DNA from: Oreohelix idahoensis
Taxonomy: Eukaryota > Mollusca > Gastropoda > Stylommatophora > Oreohelicidae
DNA length: 64,000 nt
Reading direction: 5' to 3'
NCBI GenBank assembly: GCA_024509875.1
Contig: JAMPIV010005827.1
Coordinates: 540,001 to 604,000, forward strand
Shown here: in pieces, positions 11,591-22,455 of the stretch
How the letters are laid out: every line of letters starts with the position of its first letter
Position numbering within the stretch: position 1 is the first letter of the stretch
Program-made: the position numbers and the translations under genes
Notes under the pieces: model-generated
Databases searched by the model: none
Told to the model about the DNA's origin: nothing
Seen by the model: the letters and a program-made list of their open reading frames with translations, nothing else

Positions 11591-12599
<1,009 letters not shown>

Positions 12600-12850
12600 G
12601 TGTGTGACGGTATTGCCTCCCCCGCTTTGCAGTAGTGGTCCAACAATGGCCAAAACTCGAGAGTAACTAAGAAAGGCTTCAATGGAGTCTATTTGTACAC
12701 ACGATTACTCTTGGCAGAAATGTAGATAGAAGAGTAGTAAAGCTTCTATCACCTGGGAGTCTTCATTCAGGTAAGCGAAAACAATGTTGGCTGTCGCTGA
12801 GCACGTTAATTCTGTAACCTGCCGACCACCTTCGTGAAGAATTTAAGCGC
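12600..12850 (+). repeat. Dispersed repeat R2
   Basis: Shares with 28955-29230 and minus 43430-43640 a colinear block series: TTGCCTCCC, CTTTGCAGTAGTGGTCCA, CAATGGCCAA, GATTACTCTTGGCAGA, AAGCTTCTATC..GGGAGT, and CACCTTCGTGAAG. The best-preserved start reads TGTCACGGGATT at 28959, so it may be an LTR, but no partner genes are attached. Confidence 0.65.
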
Positions 12851-13414
12851 TTATTTATCAGCTCGTTAAACCACCACCCCTGATTTACTCAGTGGAATTC
12901 TCTTATTCAAGTATAGCTTTGTTTAGAATGTGTGTAGTAATTGACTGAGACAAACATGCAGTAACTTTAAAACGATCAAATCGAAGTTAAATTTGTAACG
13001 TTACAAATAACACAATTTAATAATCACTTTAGTTTTAACAGTTTGAAAATAATTTGAATAGTTATAGATTAAAAAAACTATCATCCTCGTATTTGGGGAT
13101 TGCGAAAAGGGGGTTAAGAAGTTCAGGTGGCAGCATATGTTTCAACTTAGATGCCAATGACGATTCTGTCTTTTCACACTGATCTCTCGTCTCTGGTCAA
13201 AGTTGTCGGGTGTAGCTCGTCTCCGAGAAACTTCAAGGAAAGTCTACACAGTGTGTCCTTTGTCTTAAAGCGTAGGCCACTGATCCCGTCTTGTTCCAGA
13301 AATAGTAAATCTGCTGGTACCACCAATAAGCCAGTCCTGGCTACAGACTTGTCGCACAGATGAATAAAAGAGACGAATCGTTCTCTTACAACACATGTCT
13401 ATGATTTCTTTTAA
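12851..13414. other. No recognisable gene
   Basis: The 70-codon frame at 13151-13363 has no family resemblance. The stretch may include an extension of repeat R1, whose clear similarity starts near 13415. Confidence 0.35.
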
Positions 13415-13713
13415 TTTTACAATAGATTGCCCCTTCTGCCTCCGTGTTTCTTCAATTTCCTAGTTCCAGTGTTCCTTATTAAAATTTGAAAGAGATATCC
13501 AGTGCTTTATAAGTTTTATCTGGTTTTCTAATAAAAGGTCCGGATAACAATTAGGAATTATGAATCTAGTTTTCACTCTGGCGAAGGTCTGGTGTTGTCT
13601 TGGCGAGCATGCAAATCACAGAGACATAAAACTGTGAAATTGTCAGCCTATATTCCCTCCAGTGATGTTATGAATCTAATCAGAAAGATCCAATCATTTC
13701 AAATCATGCAGAT
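13415..13713 (+). repeat. Dispersed repeat R1, copy A (left part)
   Basis: Matches 58086-58360 (+) and 63650-63990 (-) through the blocks TTCCTTATTAAAAT, AGAGAT..CAGTGCT, TAATAAAAGGTCCGG, GGAATTATGAAT, TCTTGGCGAGC, GTCAGCCTATATTCCC and GATCCAATCATTTCAAA. It stops abruptly at the gypsy LTR (13714). The other two copies continue past this point, so copy A was interrupted by the insertion. Confidence 0.7.
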
Positions 13714-16029
13714 TGTAGCGGGAGGTTATTTAAATTTATTTATTATGTAAGAGTATGCCAGTAAAGAGTTCTGACCTTACAAGTAATACCCCAGTCTTAG
13801 AAATAAGCACTGGTGTATTGTTATCATAACAATAGTCAGACTGTGAAAACCCTGGCCCAGTTGGTAAGAAGTAGTACCAGGATTTAAGGTGTCTCCTCCC
13901 TGTGACTATCTTATGATTACTTATATGCTAGGGGATAAGTAAAATGTACATTCACTGAACCCACAAAATGGAAAAAGTGAATAAATCCTCAGGTACAGTT
14001 AAAATAGTTTAATAATTACACTAATATTCTATTTCTACTAGTTGGAAAAGAGTATACACATATATATATAAAAATATTCACACAATTACTATTATTTTCT
14101 GTTTAGACTTCAAGATCTTAAATAATAAAGTTACTGAAATCACTGTTATTAGTCCTTTGAATTTTAGGATAACTGTCATCAGTTGACTGAGTTTATGTAT
14201 GGTTACTTATTGTTTTCAACTATTGGCTGTTTCACATGTATAGGTGGTCAGTGTCAAACAGGACACTTATCTTTCCAACTTGATACTGCTGAAACTGTCC
14301 TTTGCTGATATCAGACTTGGTAGGCCCAACAGTAGGGATGCCAATGATCAGTTGAAGTTCACTCTTTGGGGTCCTGCACTTTTGTGGGATTGCCTCGGAG
14401 GAACTGCACCGGCTTCTGATACTGGACAGTCTGGTTTGAGTTATTTCATGGAACCTGCAACATATCAGCCTTGGCTAGTATCTGGCTAGACTTGTAGCTG
14501 ACTAGCACAGATGTCAGACCAGTCAGTCATCAGATGTCACCGTTATACAATCATAGTAAGCAAGGACATCATTTCAGTGATATAGCATTAATAACATTTC
14601 AATTAAGTGTAACTGACTAGCACATAAGTCAGACAAGTCAGTCATCAGGTGTCAAAGTTATACAGTCATAGCAAGTAACATCATTTCAATGATACAGAAT
14701 TAATATTAACCTATCAGTAATAAACATCATCTGGTTTATTCCGCTCCTATACATCCCTTCATATGCCATAACTTGATCCTTCCAAATCATATCAAGTACA
14801 AATTCAAATACTGATGCTATCCTTAGCATCTACACAAAAGTAATACATAAATAAAGAGTGAGTGACCACGTGATCAGGTTGCTTTCTACTGAAACTGGCT
14901 GTAGAACACTCCAGTTTACCAGCTGTAAATGGGTACAAAGTTGTGCGCTCGAACTAGGGAAGGCAAAGGCAGCGAGGAAGGGGACTAGTCACCTAACCTC
15001 GTAAAAGCGGTATCTTCCATGCTGAAGCTTCTAACAATTTATTTCCCTATGACAATCTCTGGTCATGGGACTGCCCTTATCTTCGTAAGCGATAATGCAT
15101 TTAATATCGACGAGATACAGCATTAAATATAATAAATATTTTCTATTTGGCTGTGGGGCTAGTTTTGATACGTTTTTGTACAAGCAACCATCTTCCACTA
15201 AGCACATGAATAAATCATATTAAAATAATAATACGTTATATCAATGAATATTATACAGGCATATTTTGTGAATTCTAAATGAACCTGTAATACAAAATAA
15301 AAGAAATTATTATACAGGATAGCTATCGTAAATTCGCTTACCCTCAGACTCCAGACACTTAGACTGAAATTTTCTGGCGATCCGCTCACACTTCAGATGG
15401 ATTTAGAGTCGTGGCGTTATCTGCCCTCAGTCTTGTCTCAACCTCTTGCGTTGTGTATCTCTCTCAGTTTACCGATCCGCTTTAAATACGTATAGCGCGG
15501 ACGTATCGGAGAGTACCGACGTCACAGCTTAAACCTAACCTGAAAAAATCCTTCCCGAACCGTGATTTCAGCCGATCTGTGCGTCGACTGAAATTTTGCC
15601 TTTCTCATTCTCAGCATATATAATTTCCATATTGTTCCATCTTATCTAGTTTTATTCAGCTGATAAAACTCTATCTTCCTATCCATGTAAATTCCCAAAC
15701 TGTTATTTGTTGATTTTAATATTTAGAACAGAAGTGAGTTTACATGCTTTTAGCGTAACTGTGGGCAGCCGAAATACGCATATATCTCCGTAAATGAGAA
15801 CTTCCTACCGTTCCATCTTATATGCAGTTATACACCATCCTTCCCTGTACTGAAATGTAAAATCCTTTTCATACGGATTCCCTTCGTTTTATTTTATCGT
15901 TGGCGATTTCCTCTGTCCGATACACATTTCGCTGATACGCCGCCATTTTGAAAGCGGTCACTCGATCGTAGATGGGTTTATAAATCTAACTGAACTCATT
16001 TGCAATGACTTGAAACCAATTTTGCGACA
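13714..16029 (-). mobile_element. 3' LTR of element 2, 2.3 kb
   Basis: Starts TGTAGCGGGAGG on the plus strand. Identical in nearly all positions to 18756-21051 up to the shared TTTGCA at 15998-16003. The stretch 16005-16029 (ending TTTGCGACA) is only in this copy; in minus orientation it begins TGTCGCAAA directly after a purine-rich tract. The full LTR is therefore probably TG...CA including these 25 bases, with the 5' LTR truncated by that amount. It contains a TA-rich block near 14060, an internal SINE-like core at 14905-15060, and an 81-codon frame (14244-14489) repeated identically in the other LTR, which I do not consider a gene. Confidence 0.9.
14905..15065 (+). mobile_element. SINE-like segment captured inside the LTR
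   Basis: CCAGCTGTAAATGGGTACA, then GGGAAGGCAAAGGCAGCGAG and GGGGACTAGTCACCTAACCTC, resemble the bodies of the SINEs at 57590-57680 and 38700-38830. The A/B-box head is not clear here. The same segment is present in the 5' LTR at about 19950-20110, so it was captured before the last transposition. Confidence 0.5.
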
Positions 16030-16045
16030 TAGCTCCCCCATATTT
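16030..16045 (-). other. Polypurine tract of element 2
   Basis: Minus strand ATATGGGGGAGCTA lies immediately 5' of the TGTCGC start of the 3' LTR. It is in the expected place for plus-strand priming. Confidence 0.6.
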
Positions 16046-16109
16046 TAAGCTGGATGATATCTAGCTTAACTATTGGGTACAAGACAATTGCAAATCGACC
16101 ATTCCGAGG

Positions 16110-16970
16110 TTAGTTTTCCTTCCTTCTATCCTCCTCAAGCTCTGTGGGATGGCGACTAAGAAAATCTGCGCCCACATTCTGTTTTCCAATAATATATTCA
16201 TCCTTTACTATCTCTCTCCTTCCGGTTCGGCTTTTCATCCAGGCTCTTACTGCTGGTGAAACGGGGTCGGTAGGTTTCCCATGAAGTTTACCGCCCTCTT
16301 TTCGATGATAGTTGGATGTGGTTTTCCCTCGCAAATCCGTAGGTTTTTGATTTTCGCTACATGATTTGTTCCTTTTTTCCAGCGCATGGGGTTCAGACTG
16401 CAATTGAACCTGTGTGGGATGTTTCCTTTCCCCTCCCGTGCAAATCTCGGGAGTACCCCTGATTGCTGGTTTGCTTGTAGATTTTTGATGAAGACTCTTC
16501 CGTCGACTTTCTGAATCTACATAGGTGCACTCTGGACAGGAATTTACATACTGATTTATGTCTTCCGTAATACCTGGCCAGTAGAACTGGGTGGCTATTC
16601 TTTGTTTTGTGGCACCATTACCCAGGTGTTCACTCAAAGTTGATATGTGTCCCCAGCCTATAACCTTATTCCTATAGGTGGATGGTACAACAATTTGACC
16701 ATGACTTTTCGTCCCTCTTCCAGCTTTCCTGTACAAGAGTCCATGTTCCATATAGAAATGTCCTTTCCTTGGAGCTTTATGTGTTTTTGATAATTTGCCA
16801 AAACAAGGCTTCAACGTGCTGTCTGCTTCTTGAGCCCGTTTCATTTCAGTTGAATGAAATTTTACGTTGGTGTCCCTCTCTATGTTCCTGGAGTCAGCCT
16901 TGGTCTGGATTCCTGCCATAACCATAGGTTTTACGGGGTCTCCTAAGAAAACATATTTACGCCCCAACAT
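16110..16970 (-). pseudogene. Pol remnant of element 2: protease end, integrase H2C2 zinc finger, RNase H tail
   Basis: A 286-codon frame. It opens with LGRKYVFLGDP, the C-terminal end of the protease, displaced by a one-base deletion in a C-run at about 16970. Next comes a linker with an AQEADSTLKPCF stretch, then the zinc-binding H2C2 domain of integrase: H and H in GHISTLSEH, then FYWPGITEDINQYVNSCPEC (residues about 107-147). A low-complexity Lys/Pro-rich segment follows. The frame ends with YIIGKQNVGADFLSRHP, the usual last motif of gypsy RNase H. The catalytic DDE integrase core, RT and main RNase H lobe are all missing between these points, so it cannot supply polymerase or integrase. 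Confidence 0.75.
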
Positions 16971-17323
16971 TAGGGGTAAAAGGGATCATCTATCACAGCT
17001 GCATTTATCTCCCCTTCCACATAGCGACAACTGACATGAATCTTTGCTATGGGTAATGTAAGGGGTGATGTTCCTTTTAGTGGCCCTTGAATCTCTACTG
17101 TTTCTGTGGTGATTTGTTCAGGGCACACCAGAGATGCACACACGACTGCGTCATAGGACAAACCTGTGTCATACATTCCTGTGACTTGTTTGCCATTCAC
17201 AGTCACTATCTCCTGGGTAGGTGGGTGATGGAGGCTATTCTGACTCACAGTCAGTTCCTTCCTAACAGAAGTCCTCACCTGTAAACATGCAGCATGATGA
17301 AGGGGTTTTTTTTCCTCCCACAT
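16970..17323 (-). CDS. Retropepsin-like protease of element 2 (reached by -1 frameshift)
   Basis: The frame contains MYDTGLSYDAVV (active-site Asp-Thr-Gly near residue 51) and VIDDPFYP near its end. It overlaps the end of gag by 49 bp in the -1 frame. The ATG at 17323 is not the likely start: translation probably enters from gag at the slippery sequence 17311-17305. A missing base after FYP (near 16970) throws the ribosome out of the pol frame, so the protease lacks its last flap segment unless read on in the next frame. Close to the protease at 3654-3989. Confidence 0.75.
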   Translation of the reverse strand: MWEEKKPLHHAACLQVRTSVRKELTVSQNSLHHPPTQEIVTVNGKQVTGMYDTGLSYDAVVCASLVCPEQITTETVEIQGPLKGTSPLTLPIAKIHVSCRYVEGEINAAVIDDPFYP

Positions 17324-18486
17324 TCATCAGTGTTGTGGTTGCTCATCTTACAAAATTTGCACCACTTATCTCCCTGTTTGTAGGGTTTCTTTTCCTGAGT
17401 CTGAGGGTTCTTGTCCTTATTATCAAATCTTTGCTTGTATCTGTATGGTTGATCCATCTGGTCAAAATCGGTATTCTGCGGTGGTGGCTTATATCCTTCT
17501 ACCTGCTTCCTTTTCGTTCCTACTAGTTCAGCTTGAGCGGCTTGGTACCTCTCTGCACATTTCAAAGTGTCTTCCAGCCTCTCTGCTCCTTGTTCCATAA
17601 GGAATTTCCTCATTTCTTGAGACATGGAATCTTTCACTTGCTCTAACATAACCATTTCTTTCAGATCCTCGTAGGTTTTCTGATACTTACCTAAACTACT
17701 CCATTTCAACAAATACGTTTCTAGCCTAGCTGAGAACTGGTTATATGTTTCTCCAGGTAGAGGTTTAGAAGTTCTAAATTTCTTCCTATATGCCTCAGAG
17801 TTCTTTTCATACCGGATCAGTAAGGCTTGCTTTAGTATCTCATAATTTTCCTGATCTTCTTTGGGGAGTTTCAGAAACACATCATATGCAATACCTCTCA
17901 ATCCCTGGGATAACTTTAGACTCCATTTTTCCTTTTCCAGTCCATAGGTAGAGGCTAGCCTTTCATACCTATCCAGGTATGACTCAATTGCGTCCTCCTT
18001 TTCAACAAATGGATCTAGGTGGAAGTTCATGGCCCCATTTGCTGTGTTCTGAAAAGAGCTATTCGCAGAATGAGGTGAGCTATTACCATGGGTGATAGTC
18101 CCAGCCTGAAGTTCAAGATCAAGCTGTCTCATTTTCAGCTCATGGTCTCTCTCTGCTTGTAACCTCCTTTCTTCTCTCTCAGCTTCTAATTTCTTGGCTT
18201 CTCTTTCTGCATCCAATTTCTTGGCTTCTCTTTCTGCTTCCAATTTCTTGGCTTCTCTTTCTGCTTCTAATTCTAATTTCTTGGCTTCTCTCTCTGCTTC
18301 TAATTTCTTGGCTTCTCTCTCTGCTTCTAATTTCTTGGCTTCTCTCTCTGCTTCTAATTGCTTTGCTTCTCTCTCGGTGTACTTTTCACATTCCGTCGTG
18401 ACATACCGGATCAGAACGTCACCATCCATGCCAAGCTCTTTTCCCACCTGCAGTGTAGCAGACCTAAATTTGACCAAGTCAGCCAT
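17275..18486 (-). CDS. Gag polyprotein of Gmr1-like element 2
   Basis: 403 codons from ATG at 18486 (MADLVKFRSATLQVGKELG). Residues about 37-125 are a charged coiled coil of EREAKKLEA repeats. Residues about 165-330 are a capsid domain: a YLDRYERLASTYGLEKEKW start, a LPKEDQENYEILKQALL helix, and an FSARLETYLLKW segment, arranged like the SCAN-type retroviral capsid fold associated with Gmr1-like gags. Near the C-terminus is one CCHC zinc knuckle, CKFCKMSNHNTDEC. It assembles the particle and binds RNA. The frame is intact, unlike gag of element 1. The last codons overlap the protease frame at an A-rich slippery site. Confidence 0.85.
   Translation of the reverse strand: MADLVKFRSATLQVGKELGMDGDVLIRYVTTECEKYTEREAKQLEAEREAKKLEAEREAKKLEAEREAKKLELEAEREAKKLEAEREAKKLDAEREAKKLEAEREERRLQAERDHELKMRQLDLELQAGTITHGNSSPHSANSSFQNTANGAMNFHLDPFVEKEDAIESYLDRYERLASTYGLEKEKWSLKLSQGLRGIAYDVFLKLPKEDQENYEILKQALLIRYEKNSEAYRKKFRTSKPLPGETYNQFSARLETYLLKWSSLGKYQKTYEDLKEMVMLEQVKDSMSQEMRKFLMEQGAERLEDTLKCAERYQAAQAELVGTKRKQVEGYKPPPQNTDFDQMDQPYRYKQRFDNKDKNPQTQEKKPYKQGDKWCKFCKMSNHNTDECGRKKNPFIMLHVYR
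17305..17311 (-). promoter_or_regulatory. Candidate -1 ribosomal frameshift site, A AAA AAC
   Basis: In the gag frame the codons read AAA AAA AAC CCC, giving a canonical slippery heptamer A AAA AAC just after the zinc knuckle. A -1 shift here continues directly into the protease frame. The heptamer is the type used at some retroviral gag-pro junctions. I did not fold the downstream RNA. Confidence 0.65.
18194..18380. repeat. Coding tandem repeat in gag coiled coil
   Basis: About nine copies of a 24-27 bp unit (plus strand like TTGGCTTCTCTCTCTGCTTC), encoding EREAKKLEA/EREAKKLE on the minus strand. Units differ by silent T/C changes and one insertion, so repeat number is likely variable. Confidence 0.8.
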
Positions 18487-18734
18487 GATGTATCTGTAGT
18501 CTAGTAGGGCAAGTGATCTTACTCAAACTAATTTACTACAATATAATTAACTTAGTTAAAATTAAAGTTAATTAAACTGACTTCACCATATATGAAACAG
18601 CTTTCTTTATCTGTACTCAATGGTACTCCTAAAAATATAATTATTTCCTACTATGTTACTCTTTCCAAAAAATTTACAAAACAAAATTTCTACACAGCAG
18701 AAATAGAAAGTTGGCTCAGGAATATCAAAGATAT

Positions 18735-18754
18735 ATCCCGCAGACGAGCCCCCA
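18735..18754 (-). other. Primer binding site for tRNA-Pro (element 2)
   Basis: Minus strand TGGGGGCTCGTCTGCGGGAT, one base after the 5' LTR end (...GCTACA). This is nearly the classic tRNA-Pro primer site TGGGGGCTCGTCCGGGAT with two extra bases. It orients the element on the minus strand. Confidence 0.8.
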
Positions 18755-18755
18755 C

Positions 18756-21051
18756 TGTAGCGGGAGGTTATTTAAATTTATTTATTATGTAAGAGTATGC
18801 CAGTAAAGAGTTCTGACCTTACAAGTAATACCCCAGTCTTAGAAATAAGCACTGGTGTATTGTTATCATAACAATAGTCAGACTGTGAAAACCCTGGCCC
18901 AGTTGGTAAGAAGTAGTACCAGGATTTAAGGTGTCTCCTCCCTGTGACTATCTTATGATTACTTATATGCTAGGGGATAAGTAAAATGTACATTCACTGA
19001 ACCCACAAAATGGAAAAAGTGAATAAATCCTCAGGTACAGTTAAAATAGTTTAATAATTACACTAATATTCTATTTCTACTAGTTGGAAAAGAGTATACA
19101 CATATATATATAAAAATATTCACACAATTACTATTATTTTCTGTTTAGACTTCAAGATCTTAAATAATAAAGTTACTGAAATCACTGTTATTAGTCCTTT
19201 GAATTTAAGGATAACTGTCATCAGTTGACTGAGTTTATGTATAGTTACTTATTGTTTTCAACTATTGGCTGTTTCACATGTATAGGTGGTCAGTGTCAAA
19301 CAGGACACTTATCTTTCCAACTTGATACTGCTGAAACTGTCCTTTGCTGATATCAGACTTGGTAGGCCCAACAGTAGGGATGCCAATGATCAGTTGAAGT
19401 TCACTCTTTGGGGTCCTGCACTTTTGTGGGATTGCCTCGGAGGAACTGCACCGGCTTCTGATACTGGACAGTCTGGTTTGAGTTATTTCATGGAACCTGC
19501 AACATATCAGCCTTGGCTAGTATCTGGCTAGACTTGTAGCTGACTAGCACAGATGTCAGACCAGTCAGTCATCAGATGTCACCGTTATACAATCATAGTA
19601 AGCAAGGACATCATTTCAGTGATATAGCATTAATAATAACATTTCAATTAAGTGTAACTGACTAGCACATAAGTCAGACAAGTCAGTCATCAGGTGTCAA
19701 AGTTATACAGTCATAGCAAGTAACATCATTTCAATGATACAGAATTAATATTAACATATCAGTAATAAACATCATCTGGTTTATTCCGCTCCTATACATC
19801 CCTTCATATGCTATAACTTGATCCTTCCAAATCATATCAAGTACAAATTCAAATACTGATGCTATCCTTAGCATCTACACAAAATTAATACATAAATAAA
19901 GAGAGTGAGTGACCACGTGATCAGGTTGCTTTCTACTGAAACTGGCTGTAGAACACTCCAGTTTACCAGCTGTAAATGGGTACAAAGTTGTGCGCTCGAA
20001 CTAGGGAAGGCAAAGGCAGCGAGGAAGGGGACTAGTCACCTAACCTCGTAAAAGCGGTATCTTCCATGCTGAAGCTTCTAACAATTTATTTCCCTATGAC
20101 AATCTCTGGTCATGGGACTGCCCTTATCTTCGTAAGCGATAATGCATTTAATATCGACGAGATACAGCATTAAATATAATAAATATTTTCTATTTGGCTG
20201 TGGGGCTAGTTTTGATACGTTTTTGTACAAGCAACATCTTCCACTAAGCACATGAATAAATCATATTAAAATAATAATACGTTATATCAATGAATATTAT
20301 ACAGGCATATTTTGTGAATTCTAAATGAACCTGTAATACAAAATAAAAGAAATTATTATACAGGATAGCTATCGTAAATTCGCTTACCCTCAGACTCCAG
20401 ACACTTAGACTGAAATTTTCTGGCGATCCGCTCACACTTCAGATGGATTTAGAGTCGTGGCGTTATCTGCCCTCAGTCTTGTCTCAACCTCTTGCGTTGT
20501 GTATCTCTCTCAGTTTACCGATCCGCTTTAAATACGTATAGCGCGGACGTATCGGAGAGTACCGACGTCACAGCTTAAACCTAACCTGAAAAAATCCTTC
20601 CCGAACCGTGATTTCAGCCGATCTGTGCGTCGACTGAAATTTTGCCTTTCTCATTCTCAGCATATATAATATCCATATTGTTCCATCTTATCTAGTTTTA
20701 TTCAGCTGATAAAACTCTATCTTCCTATCCATGTAAATTCCCAAACTGTTATTTGTTGATTTTAATATTTAGAACAGAAGTGAGTTTACATGCTTTTAGC
20801 GTAACTGTGGGCAGCCGAAATACGCATATATCTCCGTAAATGAGAACTTCCTACCGTTCCATCTTATATGCAGTTATACACCATCCTTCCCTGTACTGAA
20901 ATGTAAAATCCTTTTCATACGGATTCCCTTCGTTTTATTTTATCGTTGGCGATTTCCTCTGTCCGATACACATTTCGCTGATACGCCGCCATTTTGAAAG
21001 CGGTCACTCGATCGTAGATGGGTTTATAAATCTAACTGAACTCATTTGCAA
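18756..21051 (-). mobile_element. 5' LTR of element 2
   Basis: About 2.3 kb, nearly identical to 13714-16004. Differences seen include an extra ATA near 19635, AAATTAATAC versus AAAGTAATAC near 19883, a GA expansion near 19900, one base lost near 20235, and TATAATATCC versus TATAATTTCC near 20665. Its outer end lacks the final 25 bases found in the other LTR. Confidence 0.9.
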
Positions 21052-21240
21052 AATCAGATATCTGTTACTTAGGAGAAAAAAAAGAAAGAAAGAAAAGTGC
21101 GATAATTGACAGCACCTAATAGAAATCAGTACCACAAATGTACCGATACTGCCAGAGGGCTGAAGGTGTGAGAGATCCCACAAAAGAGCATTTTCAGACG
21201 TTTTATCACAAAGTGAAAGTTATCTTGAACACCCATTATA
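21052..21240 (+). repeat. Dispersed repeat R1, copy A (right part)
   Basis: Blocks ATCTG, AAGAAAGAAAGAAA, GTGCGA-AA-TGA, AATCAGTACCACAAATG and CGAT-ACTGCC match 58800-58895. Together with 13415-13713 this shows the gypsy element lies inside R1; about 440 bp of R1 present at 58.36-58.80 kb is absent here. Confidence 0.65.
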
Positions 21241-22274
21241 ATCATCGCATATTGAGACTAAGATTTTTTTTTTCATTTGGGTTTCACATATCTCTTTGCA
21301 AATAACTCGTCAAGAAATTACGAAGACATCTAATTATTTTGCATCATAATAAAAAGGCCAGCCAATACTTTTTCATGCATATTGTTTCTTTAACATTCTG
21401 TTTAAACTAAAGACAGAGGACATTTACAAAATAAAGTTTCGCCTCACAGCCGATGTAAGCAATGACGGACAAGCACAATGGTATGCTATTTATTCAGCAC
21501 GTTCAATTCTCCTGTGCTCAATTTCTTCCTTTAATTTTACGCTTGACTCGATGGTTACTTAAGTCTCTAATAATATCATTGATTTCCCAACTGAGCTTCT
21601 GAATCTGCAGTGTCCATCTCGAATGTACAGCAGAAGCAGTCTATGTTCATGGTCAATTTTATATAACGCTCACGCGAAGAGAGAACCAAGGCAGTTTTAG
21701 AATATATATTCATGACACAGGCTACAAAGGCAAACAATGTTAAAGATAGCCATAAATTTACCATTCAAAGAATTACGACATAAGAGTGGTTAAATAATTA
21801 GTCAAATTTATCTTCCTAATTTCTCCTACCGTAATTTGTTGACGTGTTGCTGCGTGGATTTATAACAAATGCATCCTGATAGGTTTGAATACTAAGATCC
21901 ACAAAAGAGTAAAGGACACGACAAGTAAATGAACAAAAGAAATGGTGCCGTCCTCGGGGCATGACGCCAAAAGAGCACAACATAAGAATTTTCCGCCATG
22001 TTTTGGCGGGTTACTTACGAGTAAAGCAAGATATTTGTCATCACCGCAAGAAAGGAACGTTGTTTCAGGAACCTTGGGTTGACTACTGCCTTTATCAGAG
22101 TAATTAATGTGGAAGTCTGAAGGCCAGCCGAGGAAGAAGAAACTGTGTCTTAGTTATACTGCCAGATCTTTAACGATCACCCCAGAAAGGCAAATCGAAC
22201 AGCTAGATTAAATATATGACCACTGTCTAAAATGAAAGAAAAAAATCAAGCAACATCAGGGTCATTACCCTCCA
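21241..22274. other. No recognisable gene
   Basis: Contains the CCGCCATGTTTTGGCG-type sequence (about 21990) shared with 12466-12482. Other frames are short and unassigned. Confidence 0.35.
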
Positions 22275-22455
22275 GTTTCCTTTGCATTGTAGCACAGACA
22301 TTACTTTCAGTGGACAGAAAATTGAAAGGCAAGACAAGATGAAATACCTTGGAGTAACATTCCATCGCGGGCTAACGTATAAGCACCATTTTGATCATAT
22401 CGTGCAGAAGTGCCAGAGAGGTCAGGCAGCCCTAAAAACACTAGCTGCAGCTCAC

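Larger units (their letters stand above)
13714..21051 (-). mobile_element. Gmr1-like Ty3/gypsy retrotransposon lacking RT (element 2)
   Basis: About 7.3 kb. The 5' LTR (18756-21051) and 3' LTR (13714-16029) flank a primer site (18754-18735), gag (18486-17275), protease (17323-16970) and a short pol remnant (16970-16110). The remnant holds an integrase-type H2C2 zinc finger and then only the tail of an RNase H. A zinc finger next to protease, with the RNase H end at the 3' extreme, implies the order PR-IN-RT-RH. That is the Ty1/copia-like order known for Gmr1-like Ty3/gypsy elements. The integrase core, RT and most of RNase H are missing. The LTRs differ by only a few bases and small indels, so insertion was recent. 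TSD is unclear: AAATC follows the right LTR, and AAATC lies 8 bp outside the left one. Confidence 0.8.

Noticed and set aside
14244..14489. 81-codon gene present twice (also 19286-19531)
   Set aside because: It lies in the duplicated LTRs, so the duplication is not independent support. No domain, and the start lies in arbitrary LTR sequence.
18194..18499. Plus-strand frame rich in Ala-Ser-Leu
   Set aside because: Antisense shadow of the gag coiled-coil repeats. The same holds for 4928-5318 opposite gag 1.
13714..21051. AAATC as a clean 5-bp TSD of element 2
   Set aside because: AAATC directly follows the right LTR but lies 8 bp outside the left LTR; the 5' LTR end also seems truncated, so I leave the TSD unresolved.
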